A stretch of DNA of 64,000 bases from Acanthaster planci (Eukaryota; Echinodermata; Asteroidea; Valvatida; Acanthasteridae), in contig NW_019091508.1 of NCBI RefSeq assembly GCF_001949145.1, positions 354,057 to 418,056 of the forward strand, given 5' to 3'. The notes under the pieces are model-generated. The model did no database searches. It was not told the DNA's origin and saw only the letters and a program-made list of their open reading frames with translations. A program made the position numbers and the translations under genes. This document shows, in pieces, positions 11,607-23,437 of this stretch. Positions within the stretch are counted from its first letter, which is position 1; each line of letters begins with the position of its first letter.

Positions 11607-11845
11607 CAGATGAAGATTCTGCCGGCGGAAACTTGTCCACTGTTGCTGTTGCCTGTGCTTGTCCAATGCACAGCTGCATGGTTCCTCGGGGCGCTACCAT
11701 CTCGACTATGCGGACTAAGAACGGAGGAGCTACGCCAGGCGAGATGGTCGCTGGTTTCGTATACAGGGACAGCATCCCGCTTTCTCGCCAGCAGAAGGCC
11801 GACTCGTTGGCGCGAAGATGGCCCACTGGCTACCCTTGATCTCGG
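11607..11845 (-). pseudogene. Broken copy of the kinase-family exon 5
   Basis: The minus strand reads SRPSAGEKAGCCP, matching SRPTPDEKVGCCP of copy 2 exon 5. The frame is then lost and hits TAG about ten codons later. DNA similarity continues in another frame, through GTCGAGATGGTAGCGCCC and GGACAAGCACAGGCAACAGC, to a conserved donor context CATCTG|GTAAGTCAGACTAC. Only the 3' part of the exon is present. It lies upstream of copy 1 exon 1, inside extra DNA that unit 2 lacks at this place. It is a dead fragment, from an earlier kinase copy or from displaced copy 1 sequence. Confidence 0.7.
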
Positions 11846-12649
11846 ACCCCTGATAAAACAGTGTAGAAAATGGAAGTGGGAAAAAATTGGATGTTACAGA
11901 TTCAAAGCCGGTCACAATGTATATAATTATGCTTCCTTTCACAACAACAGCAGGCTTGTGCTTGATTTAGCATAGGAACTAGTTTCCTATGTGTATATAT
12001 GCAATAATGCAAGTCAAGGGAAGTAACCAATATCACACTCTGTAATACTTTGGTAGTATCTGCTGATGTTTATGAATTCAGAGTACTCTACATGTAAATA
12101 TGAAATTCTCGGACACTGGGAAATCCCCTTATGTTTTTTGGTAAGTAGAAAGTTTCTTTGGGCCCAAGGCCAAATTTCATAGTACAGAAATATCCCCCAG
12201 TATTTTACATGTTCATGTTCTGCAAAATCCGATTCTGGTTGCAATATACATTTTTTACTTGTAGGATGTTTTGGACTTGAAATAAATTCTCTGCGTGGCA
12301 AAACTTTTTGTGCATGCCATTCAAGCAAATCTGCAATTCCAGCAAATTTGCAGGAATTGCTCCTGATGGAAGCTAAAATCTTCGGGACGCAGAAGAGTGT
12401 AATGTTTAACTAGCAATAGCACTGTAGTAAACATAAAAGATCAAATAGTTTACATGGTTCGAGGGTGTATAGTCCATTATCGCGGTCGGACATCCAGGAA
12501 CTTCTGTACATTATTAAATAGTACGAAGCGGAAATTTGCCCGTAAATGTTGAAAGTCCGTAGTGACGTCTGCTGAACGCGAGAATGTGTAATCATGAAGG
12601 TACTGGATGTGGGCAAACTAGTTCCCGGAGCGAATCCAAGGGAGCAAGT

Positions 12650-14270
12650 ATGTCAACTTCCACTTCTTGGGAGGGGGTGACATAAAGATAATTCAGCTGA
12701 GATAATGTTGTTTTAGCAGGGATGTTCAGTGCTGGTATTTTCAGCCATCATTTAAAACATTGATTAACGTGTGCTTCAACCGCTATCTTTTCATGACTTG
12801 TAGTAAGCGTCATGCTTACGCGGGCGTATTGGATGACAGTTTGATGATAACGACACCTTGCCGAAATATAATTTGTGACGTAAAAGCAATAACCTGGAAC
12901 GTCTTAAGGGTGGTCCACAAAAACGAAGACCCAGAAACGGTTACGTGATCTGACAGAGGCAAGCGCAAGAGATTGTTAATGAACATCATTTTCGCTCAAT
13001 ATTTGGCATGTTTCTCTTTTCACGTACGTTCTGGAAGAAAGTATCTCTTTGATTTGCTGCGTATAACAACAAATTCTGAAATGTATCACTCATTTAATTA
13101 AGGGGCGATAAAAATTGTCTGTTTATTTCCAGCCATTTTGAACTGACGCTGAACCAACTCCAACCTTCGGTTCTCATTCTGTCGGAGCAATGACGTCACA
13201 GAGCCTTAACCAAGTCACGAAAACGCTTAACAGATGAGCAAATCTGAAAAAGCTTATAGTTTCGGGTCGCCCAAGCACGCCCCTGATATAGCACACAGGG
13301 ACCAGCTTAGTACAAGGTTCCAGTACACTAAATACGCGCTCATAGAAAACAATGCAAAACTGGACATAAACAGTGCTACCTGGTGACTCTCGCAAGAGAG
13401 CTCGGCCTCCCATTCTCTTTGGAAATTCAAGATGATGGCCAGAGGTTCACTTTGCTTTTCAGTTTTATAACGGTTAGTCATGCGATTTTTTTAAAATCGC
13501 CCTTTGCCGAAAAAAGGAGGTAAAACTATGCGTTCAGCTCTCAATGTAGCCACCCACCTCTCCGCGAAATAAGCCCACGGGTTGGAGGTTTATGTGAACG
13601 AAATACGCCGAGTTGGACGCCAGAATACCAACATCGTGATTCAATGAAAATATCTCTATGATCGCTCCCGATGATGGCAACTCTTTTGTAAAATCCCAAT
13701 GGGATCATAAAATATTAATGAGCTCTTGTGTTGGAATTTAACCATCTAGTGGAATGCACTCACAACTGTGCCCAACCTCGACTCTATGCACGGACTGCGT
13801 GACTTCTGCATGGTCCTCGCGTGCACGCTTGATAAACAGCAAAAGTAAAAATGAACCACTGAGAATTCGGCTGTCGATTATGATATGTAAGGTTGATGAT
13901 AGGTATATGGCACAGGTGATATTGTTGTTGAGATGTGAAGACCTCGTTTGTATTCAGATTTTAAAGTTGGTACACTGCAAATAAATAAAGGACAAACTGA
14001 CCCAGTTTATAACAATTTGAATGTGTTTTCGGCACATAGCTGTTAACCTTTAAAGAAGGAGCGACAAATTATGAGAAGAAAAAAGGACTTTTTGTTACTG
14101 TGCACCTTAAACAAAATAATATACAATAATATACAAAAAAAACTGTTAGATCTATAGCAATTTATTCCGGAACCAAGCTATACAATGCCATTTCACCTTT
14201 GTTGAAAGATAATAATGTTTATTATGCAGAAAAAAAACCTTAATGAAGTTAACAGTAAGATCAAGGCTGT
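12650..14270. other. Spacer between duplication units, no gene recognised
   Basis: No exon could be assigned. A minus-strand open stretch at 13254-13481 ends SCESHQ before a GTAGCA word but has no other support. Confidence 0.4.
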
Positions 14271-14279
14271 CAGGCGGGG

Positions 14280-14640
14280 CAAGGCAAAGGAACAATTCAA
14301 TGGAAACACAAAAAAGTGAAAGGCAGAGGCAAAGCGAAGGGCAAAGGGGAAGGCCAGGGGAAACGCCAAGGAAAAGGCAAAGGGAGAGGCAAAGGCCAAA
14401 GGAAAGGTAAATGGAAGGCAAGGCCAAGGGAAAGGTAAATGGAAGGCAATGCCAAGGGAAAGGTAAATGGAAAGGCAAGGCCAAGGGAAAGGTAAAGAGA
14501 AAGACACAGGGAAAGGCAAAGGGAAAGGCCAGGGCAAAAAGAAAGGCAAAGGCAAACGGAAAGGCAAAGGCAATTGGAAAATGAAAGGAAAAGGACCAAC
14601 GGAAAGGCAAAGGCGAAGGGAAAGGAAAAGGAATATGACA
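14280..14640. repeat. GGCAAA-rich purine minisatellite
   Basis: About 350 bases of strand-asymmetric purine repeat built from GGCAAA, GGGAAA and GGTAAATGGAA words, with longer units such as AGGCAAGGCCAAGGGAAAGG. It opens long frames on both strands (Gly-Lys-rich on plus, Phe/Pro/Leu-rich on minus) that are repeat artefacts. Confidence 0.9.
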
Positions 14641-16253
14641 AGAAACGGTAAAATGACAGGACAGGATAGTTATGTCTTAAATTATGTTATAAATAAAACT
14701 CTTACTGCGAATGAAAAAAAGTCGTACTTTGGTGCACCACAACCACAAGTTTTCAAAACCTAGGTTCTAGTACTTGTTTAGCTGTAGTCTTCAGCTTTAT
14801 TATTTCAGGCGGCAGACCAAAGATGCTCTGGCCTAGAAATGATAATGCCAAAGTTAGGAGTCTGTCGGTTTAAAAAATAGGGTTAGAAGAACCTACTGGC
14901 TAAGCCAACGTTAGGAGTACCTATCATGTTTCCGTTTGAAGAAATTGTCGGGTGCAGATGTATTTACAAATAAACTGAGGTTGTAACCCGTTTTTGTATT
15001 AATGTAACCTTCCCAAAATCGTTTTCCATTTCAAAGAAAACTGGCACTTAATTTTGCATATTTTATGGTGCACGTTCTAATTTGTCGAAATATAAAAAGC
15101 ATGTGCTGCAAAATTATGTAGCAACAGAAATAAACGGTCAGGAGTCTTAGAGATCTTCAACATGACAGAAAACAAGAATTTGTTTTTAAATCGGAACAAA
15201 ACGCGTTTATTCTCAACTTGACAGTAAACACATTTTGGACAGAAAAGACCTTTGGGCTAAAAACATCTTCACTTCTATTTCACGCCCAGATAAGAAACAC
15301 AGATGAAGGCACTTTTACAAATTCACCATATTTTTTTTTTTTGCGTCGGAAAGGTTAAAGGATATGAAATGCTGGTCAGCATCCCCTAGAGCGAATTCAA
15401 AACGAAATTGTAAAATATCGTCCATACTGTTACGATTTTAAAAAAGGCCAAGGCAATGTTTAAGATTTCTTGCCTTTCCAGATTCCGCTCTGACACGAGC
15501 AATCAAACAAGGGTATTGTTTTTTAAGATAAAATCTTCCACTGGTCAAATGGGCCGGAGTGTATATAGAGATTGGAAAATACTTCAACCGACTAAGTGTG
15601 TAGTTGGAAGTCGGGAAAGCAAACGATTCAATTCACTTGCAATGGCTAAGAAATAATTTGCCATCTTTAATCGATACGGACACGAATAGTTGATTGGAAA
15701 AACTTAGACTCGTCGTCAGATGTGATGTGAAATCCGCTTGCAAACTGTTGGTTATACTGGAAGGTCTCAGCACAAAGAAAGTACGTGTACATGTAGCCTT
15801 CATTGTTTAGACGAGAAGTTGGCAACTTTGTATGGTCAGATCGGATTCACTGCAGTATTGGAGACCAAATAAATTGTATTTATGATGCACAGCCATGGAT
15901 TTTTGTATTAAAGAGTAAAATGGGTGCAGGACTTCATGTCCTAATTTTACACCACATGGCCACCGTAGACTGTGAAATTTCCCCCAATTTCACATGGTTC
16001 CTTTAAGTCTTTGGTTTAATCCTGGGCTTCAGACAAATCTCCAAATGTTTTCATCTACAAAGGGCCAAAGTGAATATAATCTGAAAGTTGGCTTTAGCGT
16101 CAGACAGTATTGGAAGACGACGGAGCTGCATTTGGCTGGATACCCTCGATGGGAGACTAAACTGATGACAGTGAAAACCAACGCCCACGACAGATACGAA
16201 GCGGAGGTTAATCTTGAATTACACAAAAACAATAACCCCATTTAGTGGCTCCA

Positions 16254-17160
16254 CTATGACAAGAAGCCGTGCCCGGTATGGTCTCGCAACCAGGCGTCCA
16301 CTTCTACCAGGAGGGCTTCTAGGGTTGGTCTCTGCGCTGGGGTGGCATCCGTGCACGCATAGGAAGCCAGTATGAGTTCAAACATCTCGAAGGATGAGCG
16401 AGCGACGTCTCTCATCAGGACCCCCATGCTGTAAATGTCTGACTCGACGCCATACGGCATAACACCCTCCACCACCTCAGGCGCAATATGACCGCTCAAG
16501 CGGTAGAGGGCGTCCTGCTGCATGGGCGACAGCGTCAGGTAGTACAAGGGCCCCGTCAACCTTTGCGCGTTTCCCAGGTCGATGATTCGGCCGTGCCACC
16601 TCTCTCCAGAGTCATCCGATTGGCTCCAGTCCCGCCAGAGCAGCACGTTGTTGCACTGCAGGTCGCAGTGGGCCCAGCCTGATTGGTGGAGGGCAGACAA
16701 CCCTGTGATGACGTCACAAAGGACCCAGGCCCAGTTTTCACTTGAGATCGGAGGCTCGCCCGTGATCAGTGCCTCGGCGATGCTCAGCGTCTGGAATGTC
16801 TTCGGGTCCCCAAGGAACTTCTGTGCAAAGGAATATTCGGAGATGATCCCCACGAGCTCTGGGAAGATGGGGCAGTGGTCCACCGCCCGCAGGGCCCTGA
16901 TTTCCTTGGCCATGGCAGAACGGGACCTCGCCAAGTACCGCTTTACCGCGACCAGCGATGAGCTTCCAGTGGGCTTACGGTACTGCATCAGGCCGACCAC
17001 CCCGCTCTGTCCCCGGCCGAGAATCTTCGGGCTACGGCGATCCTTACAGGCGAAGCACAGGTCTCTCTTGTCAATGGAGGGAGCTCCGGCATATTCACCA
17101 TCGTCGTCGTCACTTCGCTCAAGGGGCTCATTGCTTCGAGGCTTACTGTTTGTTCCACTT
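16254..17160 (-). CDS. Kinase copy 2, exon 7: kinase domain
   Basis: Acceptor CTGGTACAG|A; 907 nt to the stop. It starts with an acidic stretch (SDDDDGEYAGAP). Domain landmarks: GRGQSGVV, VAVKRY, AKEIRALRAVDH, HCDLQCNNVLL, IIDLGNAQRL, IAPEVVEG, SDIYSMG, AQRPTLEALL. Catalytic Lys, Glu, Asp, Asn and metal Asp are all present. It is non-RD, with DLG in place of DFG. Confidence 0.9.
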
Positions 17161-20100
17161 CTGTACCAGGGGGAAAAAGGAAAATTGCGAGTGCTCATTC
17201 TGATAAAAGAATTCAAAGAAGCCGAGGAGGAAACTGTAAAAAGAGAGTGAAGCAAACAGAATTCGTGGCATGATATTTATATTTGTGGAAGTGCTGCAAT
17301 GATTACCTCAAATGTGGGGCGTTTTCGTATTGCAATTTAGGCTCTGGATTTTCAGCACCATTTAAGAGTCCGAATCTCCACATCGAAGTTTTTCAAAATG
17401 TTGGGTGGGATGATACCGATACTTACAGCAACTTGAGAGAAGCCTTCCGTATGTCCTCAGCAATCACGTTACTTTGCTCGTGAGCCACGGTTGTCAGATT
17501 CTGCGAAAAGGTTACAATGCAGATAAGTCTATAGTAAAGATGGGCGATTAAATAATTCAGAATCGGTTTTTTCCTCAAAAGAAAAGCTAATGCGGAAATA
17601 TTTGAAAAGAAGCAAGTCGGAAATTACAAGTGAATATACTTACGCGCTAAAGCTTGGTCTAGCGAATGTGGGTTTTTTTTGGCAGATTTGCTTGACAAAA
17701 GTGAATGCTTGTAAAGGCTAAATGCATTTCTTTTTCACTATAGCATCACCAGTGAAATGTAATCTCACGAAAACTCAAATTAAAAATACAACAGTCGTGT
17801 ACCTTCCTTCCAGCATTTTCCCAAACAAGAAATCTGTATTATTTGAGGAGTTTTTTTCTAATCCCACACGACTTGGTTGCAAATTTATTCGAAAATTAAA
17901 TACATGTACTTGAAAATCGCAGCCGTTATTTTGGTGTTCCCTTTTGCTTTTCAGTGCAAATTATGTGAAACACTTGCTTTGTCCTCCATGACTGAGGAAG
18001 CCAGAAACATGTACATGTAGTCTGACTTACTTGATGATTTTGCTGTTTTAAGGCACCTTGCCTTCCTGTATTCTGTATTTGTCCTATTTCGTCTCTCGCG
18101 CTACTGTTACTCTGGGAGCTACCATCTCGACTCCCAACCCAGAACATAGGAGACGTGGCGGGTGCGACGGTCACCCGTCTCGCAAGGGGACAGCATCCCA
18201 CTTTCTCATCGGGAGTCGGCCGACTCATTGCCTCAGTGGTCTGGCCTACCGGCTGCTCTTCATCTTGGGTCTCCCGACGAGACGGTCTGGAGGCAGGAGA
18301 CCTTTCGAGCGTTGAGCCGCCTCTCTTTCCGGTGCAACAGCTCCAAAGGCTCGCCAGGCGGCCTAGTAGTTTCGGTGGGGACCTGGTGCCGAGCAACAAC
18401 AGGGTAGGCAGCGTTATAAGCAGCTCCCACGTCGTAGCTACAACGGACAGATTTTGACAGCTAAGCTGTTCTGAAGTGTGCGGTCGCATTGCTGTTTCGC
18501 AGTTTTGGCTTATCATTTACTTGAAAAGACGAGAAGCATTCATTATGCCGCCAAGTCTTGAACTTCAGCAAAATATTCTCTGGAATTCAGTGAGTGCAGT
18601 CTTCACATACCCAAAATGCACAAAATACCTGCTCCAGCAGTCATCCTGGATGTAGGCCTATGAGCTAAAAATTCAATGTTCACAGTAAGGTCACACGTGA
18701 GAAACTCACTTCTCAGGCAGGGTGTCCTGCAAAATTTGGTCTAACTCCGCTAAGTCGGCCACAGCTGCGGTCTTGTGCATGCCCAGTCCCCGTGAAGACA
18801 TGGCAGCTTGATCGCCGACGGGAGCAATTCGGTTGGATCTTAGTACGCGAGGCTTCCTAGTCGGCACTCTATGCAGGGAGATTTTAAAGGATGCTTTCGA
18901 ATTTTAGGTCAAGGAATGCACATACTGAACAAATATTTTGCACAGAAAACATATCATAAGAGAAACTGGTTGTATTATGTAATGTATTACAACCTATAAC
19001 GATGATAAAATTTATTCTGCTATAATTGGACTCACCTATTGGACTCGGCAGTCCTGGATGCGTTTTGGGATCGAGATGTCCAAGGACAAGCGGACCACCT
19101 CTTTCTTGTCCCATAACCGTCTCTCGTTCCCAGGGACGGCGCGGGTGCAGGGAGGTCAGGGGGCTTGGTCTGGAGGGGAGCAACCCGGCTGCGTCGGAAC
19201 ATCCGACTCAGGGCGCCACACCAACCGGACGGACCGGTGGTAATTCCAGACCTGTATTGTGATAAAGTTTTAATTAGAAGAGCTATACATCCACAGTAAA
19301 CTTCTTGCCAATATCTTCGTTTCTAAGTGTCAGGCAGGACGACACCATATTCTCTTTACGTATATTTTCGACTTAATAACCTCTCAATCTTCCTCCGCAA
19401 ATTCTGTATTTCTGAAGCTTTCTTCATATTGGCAATGTAATCCATATTATTTCCAACGCAACATCGTGTTGATTTAATGGGCGTGGAATTAGCCACAGGT
19501 TTGTCGCACACATACCTGCTGGTGTTGGACAGGGCATCGGCGGGGCTCTCCGGGCCCGACAGGCCGGACACCGTGCGGTGTGCGCCACCGTGACCTGCAC
19601 GACAAGGTGCTGGGTCGCCGACTGATGACTCTTCAGGGCCACTCGGAAGGACCGATCTGTTCCGTAATCAAATTTTACGTCTTAACATTACAAAACCTCT
19701 CTAAAGGTCTTCAATTGTGTAGTTCAGTCTTACATTACTTTTATAATGTCAAGCAATATGTTTAAGCTACACTTTTTAAATTTACAAAACTGTAATTGTT
19801 AACAAAGCGAAGTTCTTTGCCAACTTTAGCATTTAAAGCTGGACTCAACGCCAATTTCGGTGTGTGCATAAATTTAATGCATTCCCGGCTCCTGGCAGGA
19901 CAGTGTTTGTTTCGTCATTTTACCTTAGGCTTTCCCTCACATACCCACACCACTCCTCTACCGAAAAAATTTTGGAGCATGCAACCTTGAAAATAGCATC
20001 AATTTAAGAGGTCCACAAACATGGAAGTACATGTAGTTTTCGTTTCAAATAGGCGTAAGTGCCTAAACCACACTTGACAGCAGAAATACGGTAACTCTCT

Positions 20101-20712
20101 CCCCTTTCATCACAGAAGTAATCCAACACAACAGACACTATGCGAGTCTGTTAAATGGCATCTCTGTTGGGCAAGTTTGAATATCAGAACATATATCCAG
20201 GCGAAATAATTGGAACGGGAGCAATTTGGTTCCACACTTTAAAATGGAAAGCAAAGTTATCTTTCTGTGCACTTTCTAAGGACGTATTAAGCTCTCGAAA
20301 ACCACGCTAATCCATCAAAGGAAATACATGTATATAGGCCTATCGACAATGTAGAAATGGGGAAAATAGGTTTAATACGACATGCACTTTATATATACAT
20401 AAAAGTAGAACGATTTAAAAGTAATGATCAACGATAATGCAATGCACAATAATTGTTCATTCACGGGTAAAAACTGAAAAGTTCAAGCACAAAACAAGAA
20501 CTCGCTAAAATGAATATAATCATTCTTTGAACATTTGTATCACTGCATATTCAAACTAAAGAATTTAATCTTTCCGAAAAAACGAGACATGAAAAATCAA
20601 TATAAGAAAACTGAACCTTATTTACAAGTAAAAGAAAGAGTGCTACGTACATCAGCCGGGCGGTGGTGGCTCCAGCATGTCTAGAGAATTCCTGAGAATC
20701 GTATTCAAGCAT
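16254..20712 (-). CDS. Kinase family copy 2: non-RD protein kinase, seven-exon form (whole gene)
   Basis: Seven exons join in frame: 20651-20712, 19516-19656, 19036-19251, 18710-18868, 18031-18460, 17427-17500, 16254-17160, total 1989 nt (662 residues plus stop). It has the same architecture as copy 3. Exon 5 adds about 143 residues with a short Leu-rich run, a CC pair (SLWSCCTGKRGG) and FWVGSRDG. Exon 6 adds a short helix-like segment (VAHEQSNVIAEDIRKASLKLL). Exon 7 is the kinase domain. The kinase domain is closest to copy 1 and the middle exons match copy 3, so the seven-exon form is probably ancestral. The function of the N-terminal region is unknown. The Cys pair next to a hydrophobic run could be a lipid-anchor site; that is a guess. 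Confidence 0.82.
17427..17500 (-). CDS. Kinase copy 2, exon 6
   Basis: 74 nt, phase 0 in and phase 2 out, acceptor CTTTTCGCAG and donor CT|GTAAGT. Encodes NLTTVAHEQSNVIAEDIRK and then ASLKLL. It matches the copy 3 exon at 58711-58784 in length, splice sites and most residues, which is strong evidence that this short exon is real. Confidence 0.82.
18031..18460 (-). CDS. Kinase copy 2, exon 5
   Basis: 430 nt with donor CATCAA|GTAAGT. I place the acceptor at CAGCTTAG|C because only this one keeps phase with exon 4. The copy 3 acceptor equivalent (GTTGTAG) would shift frame here. Encodes ELLITLPTLLLLGT, SPPKLLGRLASLWSCCTGKR, a long low-complexity linker, DEKVGCCP and SPMFWVGSRDG. Confidence 0.72.
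18710..18868 (-). CDS. Kinase copy 2, exon 4
   Basis: 159 nt, same length as copy 1, phase 2 at both ends, donor GAGAA|GTGAGT. Encodes VLRSNRIAPVGDQAAMSSRG and ends DTLPEK. Confidence 0.8.
19036..19251 (-). CDS. Kinase copy 2, exon 3
   Basis: 216 nt, acceptor AATACAG, donor CCAATAG|GTGAGT. Encodes CGALSRMFRRSRVAPLQ and RKRWSACPWTSRSQ. Confidence 0.8.
19516..19656 (-). CDS. Kinase copy 2, exon 2
   Basis: 141 nt with acceptor GAACAG|AT and donor CAGCAG|GTATGT. A one-base deletion relative to copy 3 lies just upstream of this acceptor, in the intron. This supports the acceptor choice, because a start further upstream would be frameshifted. Confidence 0.75.
20651..20712 (-). CDS. Kinase copy 2, exon 1 (start)
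   Basis: 62 nt, MLEYDSQEFSRHAGATTARL plus two bases, donor GAT|GTACGT. Same length and same placement of the start codon as the other copies. Confidence 0.75.
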
Positions 20713-20839
20713 CTCTCTCTCTTTGAAGACGATTCAAACTTCGAAATAACTAGCAAAAATGAGCGCACAAATAAAGCTGTTCCGAACTCAATAAGCATAA
20801 AACGGTTTCTGGCATTATTTGTGTTTTGAGACAGCCAAA

Positions 20840-20915
20840 TCATCCGCCAACATTGGCTGGGCAACGCGTCTTTATTGTTTCATTGTTGCGTCACAGAGAA
20901 AACGCGCGCGGCATT
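20840..20915 (-). promoter_or_regulatory. Conserved promoter segment of kinase copy 2
   Basis: Counterpart of the block at 10.1 kb. On the gene strand it carries GCGCGCGTTTTCTCTGTGAC, TGACGCAAC, GAAACAATA, then ACGCGTTGCCCAGCCAATGT with the CCAAT box. Confidence 0.55.
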
Positions 20916-21469
20916 AGGCACATGCTACTGACAAATTTACATGCAGAGTCCAGTCAATTAGTAATTTTTTCTGAAGTTAAAGAAGAAATATTTTATGGTC
21001 GTAGAAATAACTGAAAGTCGACTTCCCGAAATCAGTACCATTTCTCATGGGAAATATCAAATTACAAGATATACGACTAGCAGGCATTCTCTCGGTTTTC
21101 TTGCTTTTTTTGAAGGTGGATTTTAATCACTTGCTCATATCACTGCTCCTTGGATCAAATCTAGCCGCCGCACACGCAGCAATCTAGGCCTAGGGTTGGA
21201 TAGGAGACTGGTAAAGTACCTGTGGCAGATTTTACATTGAATAGTTTGGTTGTGGGATGGTAAGGGTGGGCTCTGGTATTACTCCACAAGAGTGCATGCA
21301 ACGGGCGGCGTGCGAACGTGGATTCAGGAATTTCGACCACTCACTGCGTACAAGAGCTTGGCCTAAGACGATTAGCGACAGACGTTGTGTGATACTTTTG
21401 TTACATTCTTCCAAAAATTCACTCGAGGAGTTGCTCAAATGGCCAAACTTCAGTTGATTTCAAAGTTTA

Positions 21470-21520
21470 CTCAGGTGGGACTCGAACCCACGACAAAGTC
21501 TGATAAACAATAGTAATTTC
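21470..21520 (-). repeat. tRNA-like T-arm/B-box remnant
   Basis: The minus strand contains GTGGGTTCGAGTCCCAC, a perfect pol III B box in a stem, without an A box or acceptor-stem partner nearby. It is best read as the remains of a tRNA-derived SINE head inside the duplicated flank. Confidence 0.5.
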
Positions 21521-22339
21521 GTTTCCCATAGAAATAATTATACATGTATCTACGCAAAATTCTACCCGAGGTCAACATTATCAAAATTTAAACACACATG
21601 CATGTTCCACATGGCAAATGACTGAACTCTTGAAGAAAAGCGGAGATGCAGTTGGGGAAGAAAAAGTGACACACATTCAAAGCCAGTAACACTGACTGTA
21701 ATCAACAGACGTTATGATCATGTATACTTTATTTTGCAAAGTGGCAATATTCGACAGAAAAATTAGTCTTTACAAAACAATGGTACGCTTGTGGTTTGGT
21801 ACAAAAAAGTAATCTACATATTCATAAAGCAATACCAATCAAAGGAGGTATCTTTAAGTTAAAGGATGTATTATGCATCTTATAACACTCATTGTTAGAC
21901 ATTGGCATCAGCTGATGTTCGAAGAGTGTACCGTTAATATGAAATTCTCAGACATTCGGAAAAATGTTTCCTTTAATTTTTCTGGGTAGCGTGTTGGTTA
22001 TATTCTGGTTTTTTGAATAGTCTTTGGGCCCAATTTCATTGTACCAAATATTCCTTGAAAATATAAATGTACATGTTCAGCTAGTTCCTCAAATCCATCC
22101 GGGTGCAATGCACATCGAGGATATCTTTGACTTGTAACAATTTCTCTGCTTGGCAAAAATGCTCTACACTATCTGAGCAAATCCGATGAGCTCAGGGTGG
22201 CTCCTTGACATCTGCTCTTGGTGAAAGCTAGAATCCTCAGGTGTAGTGTGTCGTGTTTGAAAGGCAATGGTTCTGGTGCACATAAAAGATCAACCAGTAC
22301 TTTGATCTGTCAAGACTGGCAATGCAAGTCCAGTGGCCA

Positions 22340-23430
22340 GGCTTTAATAGAGGGATTTCACATTAGCGCTGTCTGCGCATATCTGTATTGAAACGGAGGC
22401 TCTCTGTGTTGAACTTCATCGCGCGCCCGCGGAGTCCACACAGTATAATGGAGTATCCGGTTCATAAGTGTGACGCCACTTCAGTTTAAACCTCGCCCAT
22501 TGCATAAGATACACGACCATCACTGGTGCGTTAGTTCGCGGTCAATTGTCATCATTTTTTCTTTTCATTTTACGTGTTGAGTCATCCTGAAAGACTCTTC
22601 CACAAAATTTGCAGCCTGAAAAGTCTGAATTTAACATACCTTTATGTATTTTGTGTCTTGACTCCTTACTTTCAATCGTCTGATTGTATTAAGAATTGAA
22701 GCTGACACATACAGCCTCGTTTTCAAACGCGGAAGTACACAGATCGATACTCAAAGCGTCGTATTGGGATCCATCTATAGGATCTCTGAACTATCCGGCT
22801 CAAGTAGAAGCCCCCCTCCTTATCGGTAGAATAGAGCCATATTGGTTGGGAGTGACTGCAACGCTTATGCTTCCTAGTTGTTCGTGAATCAGCGATACCA
22901 AATTAGTACCAAAGGAGCCTCCATTGCTGAGGAAATAGCGTCTTCTCTTGGTCCAGCTTGAGGCCCATAGTAAGCACAATGTCATGGGTTCATGTACCAC
23001 CTGTGCAAACTTGTGAAAAATTTTTTTCTGACAAGTTCTGGCATGATATGACACTTCATATAGTCAGTGAAGGACAAAGAAACAACACAGAAATTACAGT
23101 GCTCCTATACACAACATACACAGCAACTGTGACTGACTTCGCACACACCAAGACCACTCTTCTAAATAACCTTGCCTGTTGATTTCCATTCATCCTCCAA
23201 TGGTTCTGCACATCTGATTGGTTCATGGTGAAAGGGCCAAGGTCCAACTGACCAATAATGGCATCTCGTTAGTCTCCATCAATCATTTCAAAGTGGGGTT
23301 AGACTGAAGTGGTGGATTCTGAAAGTCAGTTGGCTCACGACTACCCTGCTTGTAGCACTTTGACAAATCAGGTTGCTTGTCCATTGCCACTTAGCCTTAT
23401 GGCCCATAGTAGGTGTGATGTGATTGGTGA
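22340..23430. other. Spacer downstream of NUP85
   Basis: Presumed 3' UTR and flank of NUP85 (minus) plus unassigned DNA. No polyadenylation signal stands out, and no other exon is supported. Confidence 0.4.
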
Positions 23431-23437
23431 TTTTTTT

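Larger units (their letters stand above)
5930..12640 (-). repeat. Tandem duplication unit 1 (contains kinase copy 1)
   Basis: This segment and 15.2-22.3 kb resemble each other over the gene and both flanks. Matching landmarks: the 3' flank with AGTTGGAAGTCGGGAAAGCA (6310 and 15604), every shared exon, the region upstream of exon 1 (10.1-10.8 versus 20.9-21.55 kb), and a distal block (12.0-12.5 versus 21.85-22.3 kb). Unit 1 carries about 0.9 kb of extra DNA at roughly 10.95-11.88 kb. Boundaries are approximate, judged by eye. Confidence 0.75.
15200..22330 (-). repeat. Tandem duplication unit 2 (contains kinase copy 2)
   Basis: Partner of 5.93-12.64 kb in the same orientation. Exons are very similar and introns and flanks are still alignable by eye but with many differences, so the duplication is not recent. 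It keeps the two middle exons that unit 1 lacks. Confidence 0.75.

Noticed and set aside
14152-14763. Long Gly-Lys-rich (plus) and Phe/Pro/Leu-rich (minus) open frames
   Set aside because: Both are translations of the GGCAAA minisatellite; open frames follow from the lack of T on one strand.
21470-21520. tRNA gene
   Set aside because: A B box and T-arm-like stem only; no A box, anticodon arm or acceptor stem.
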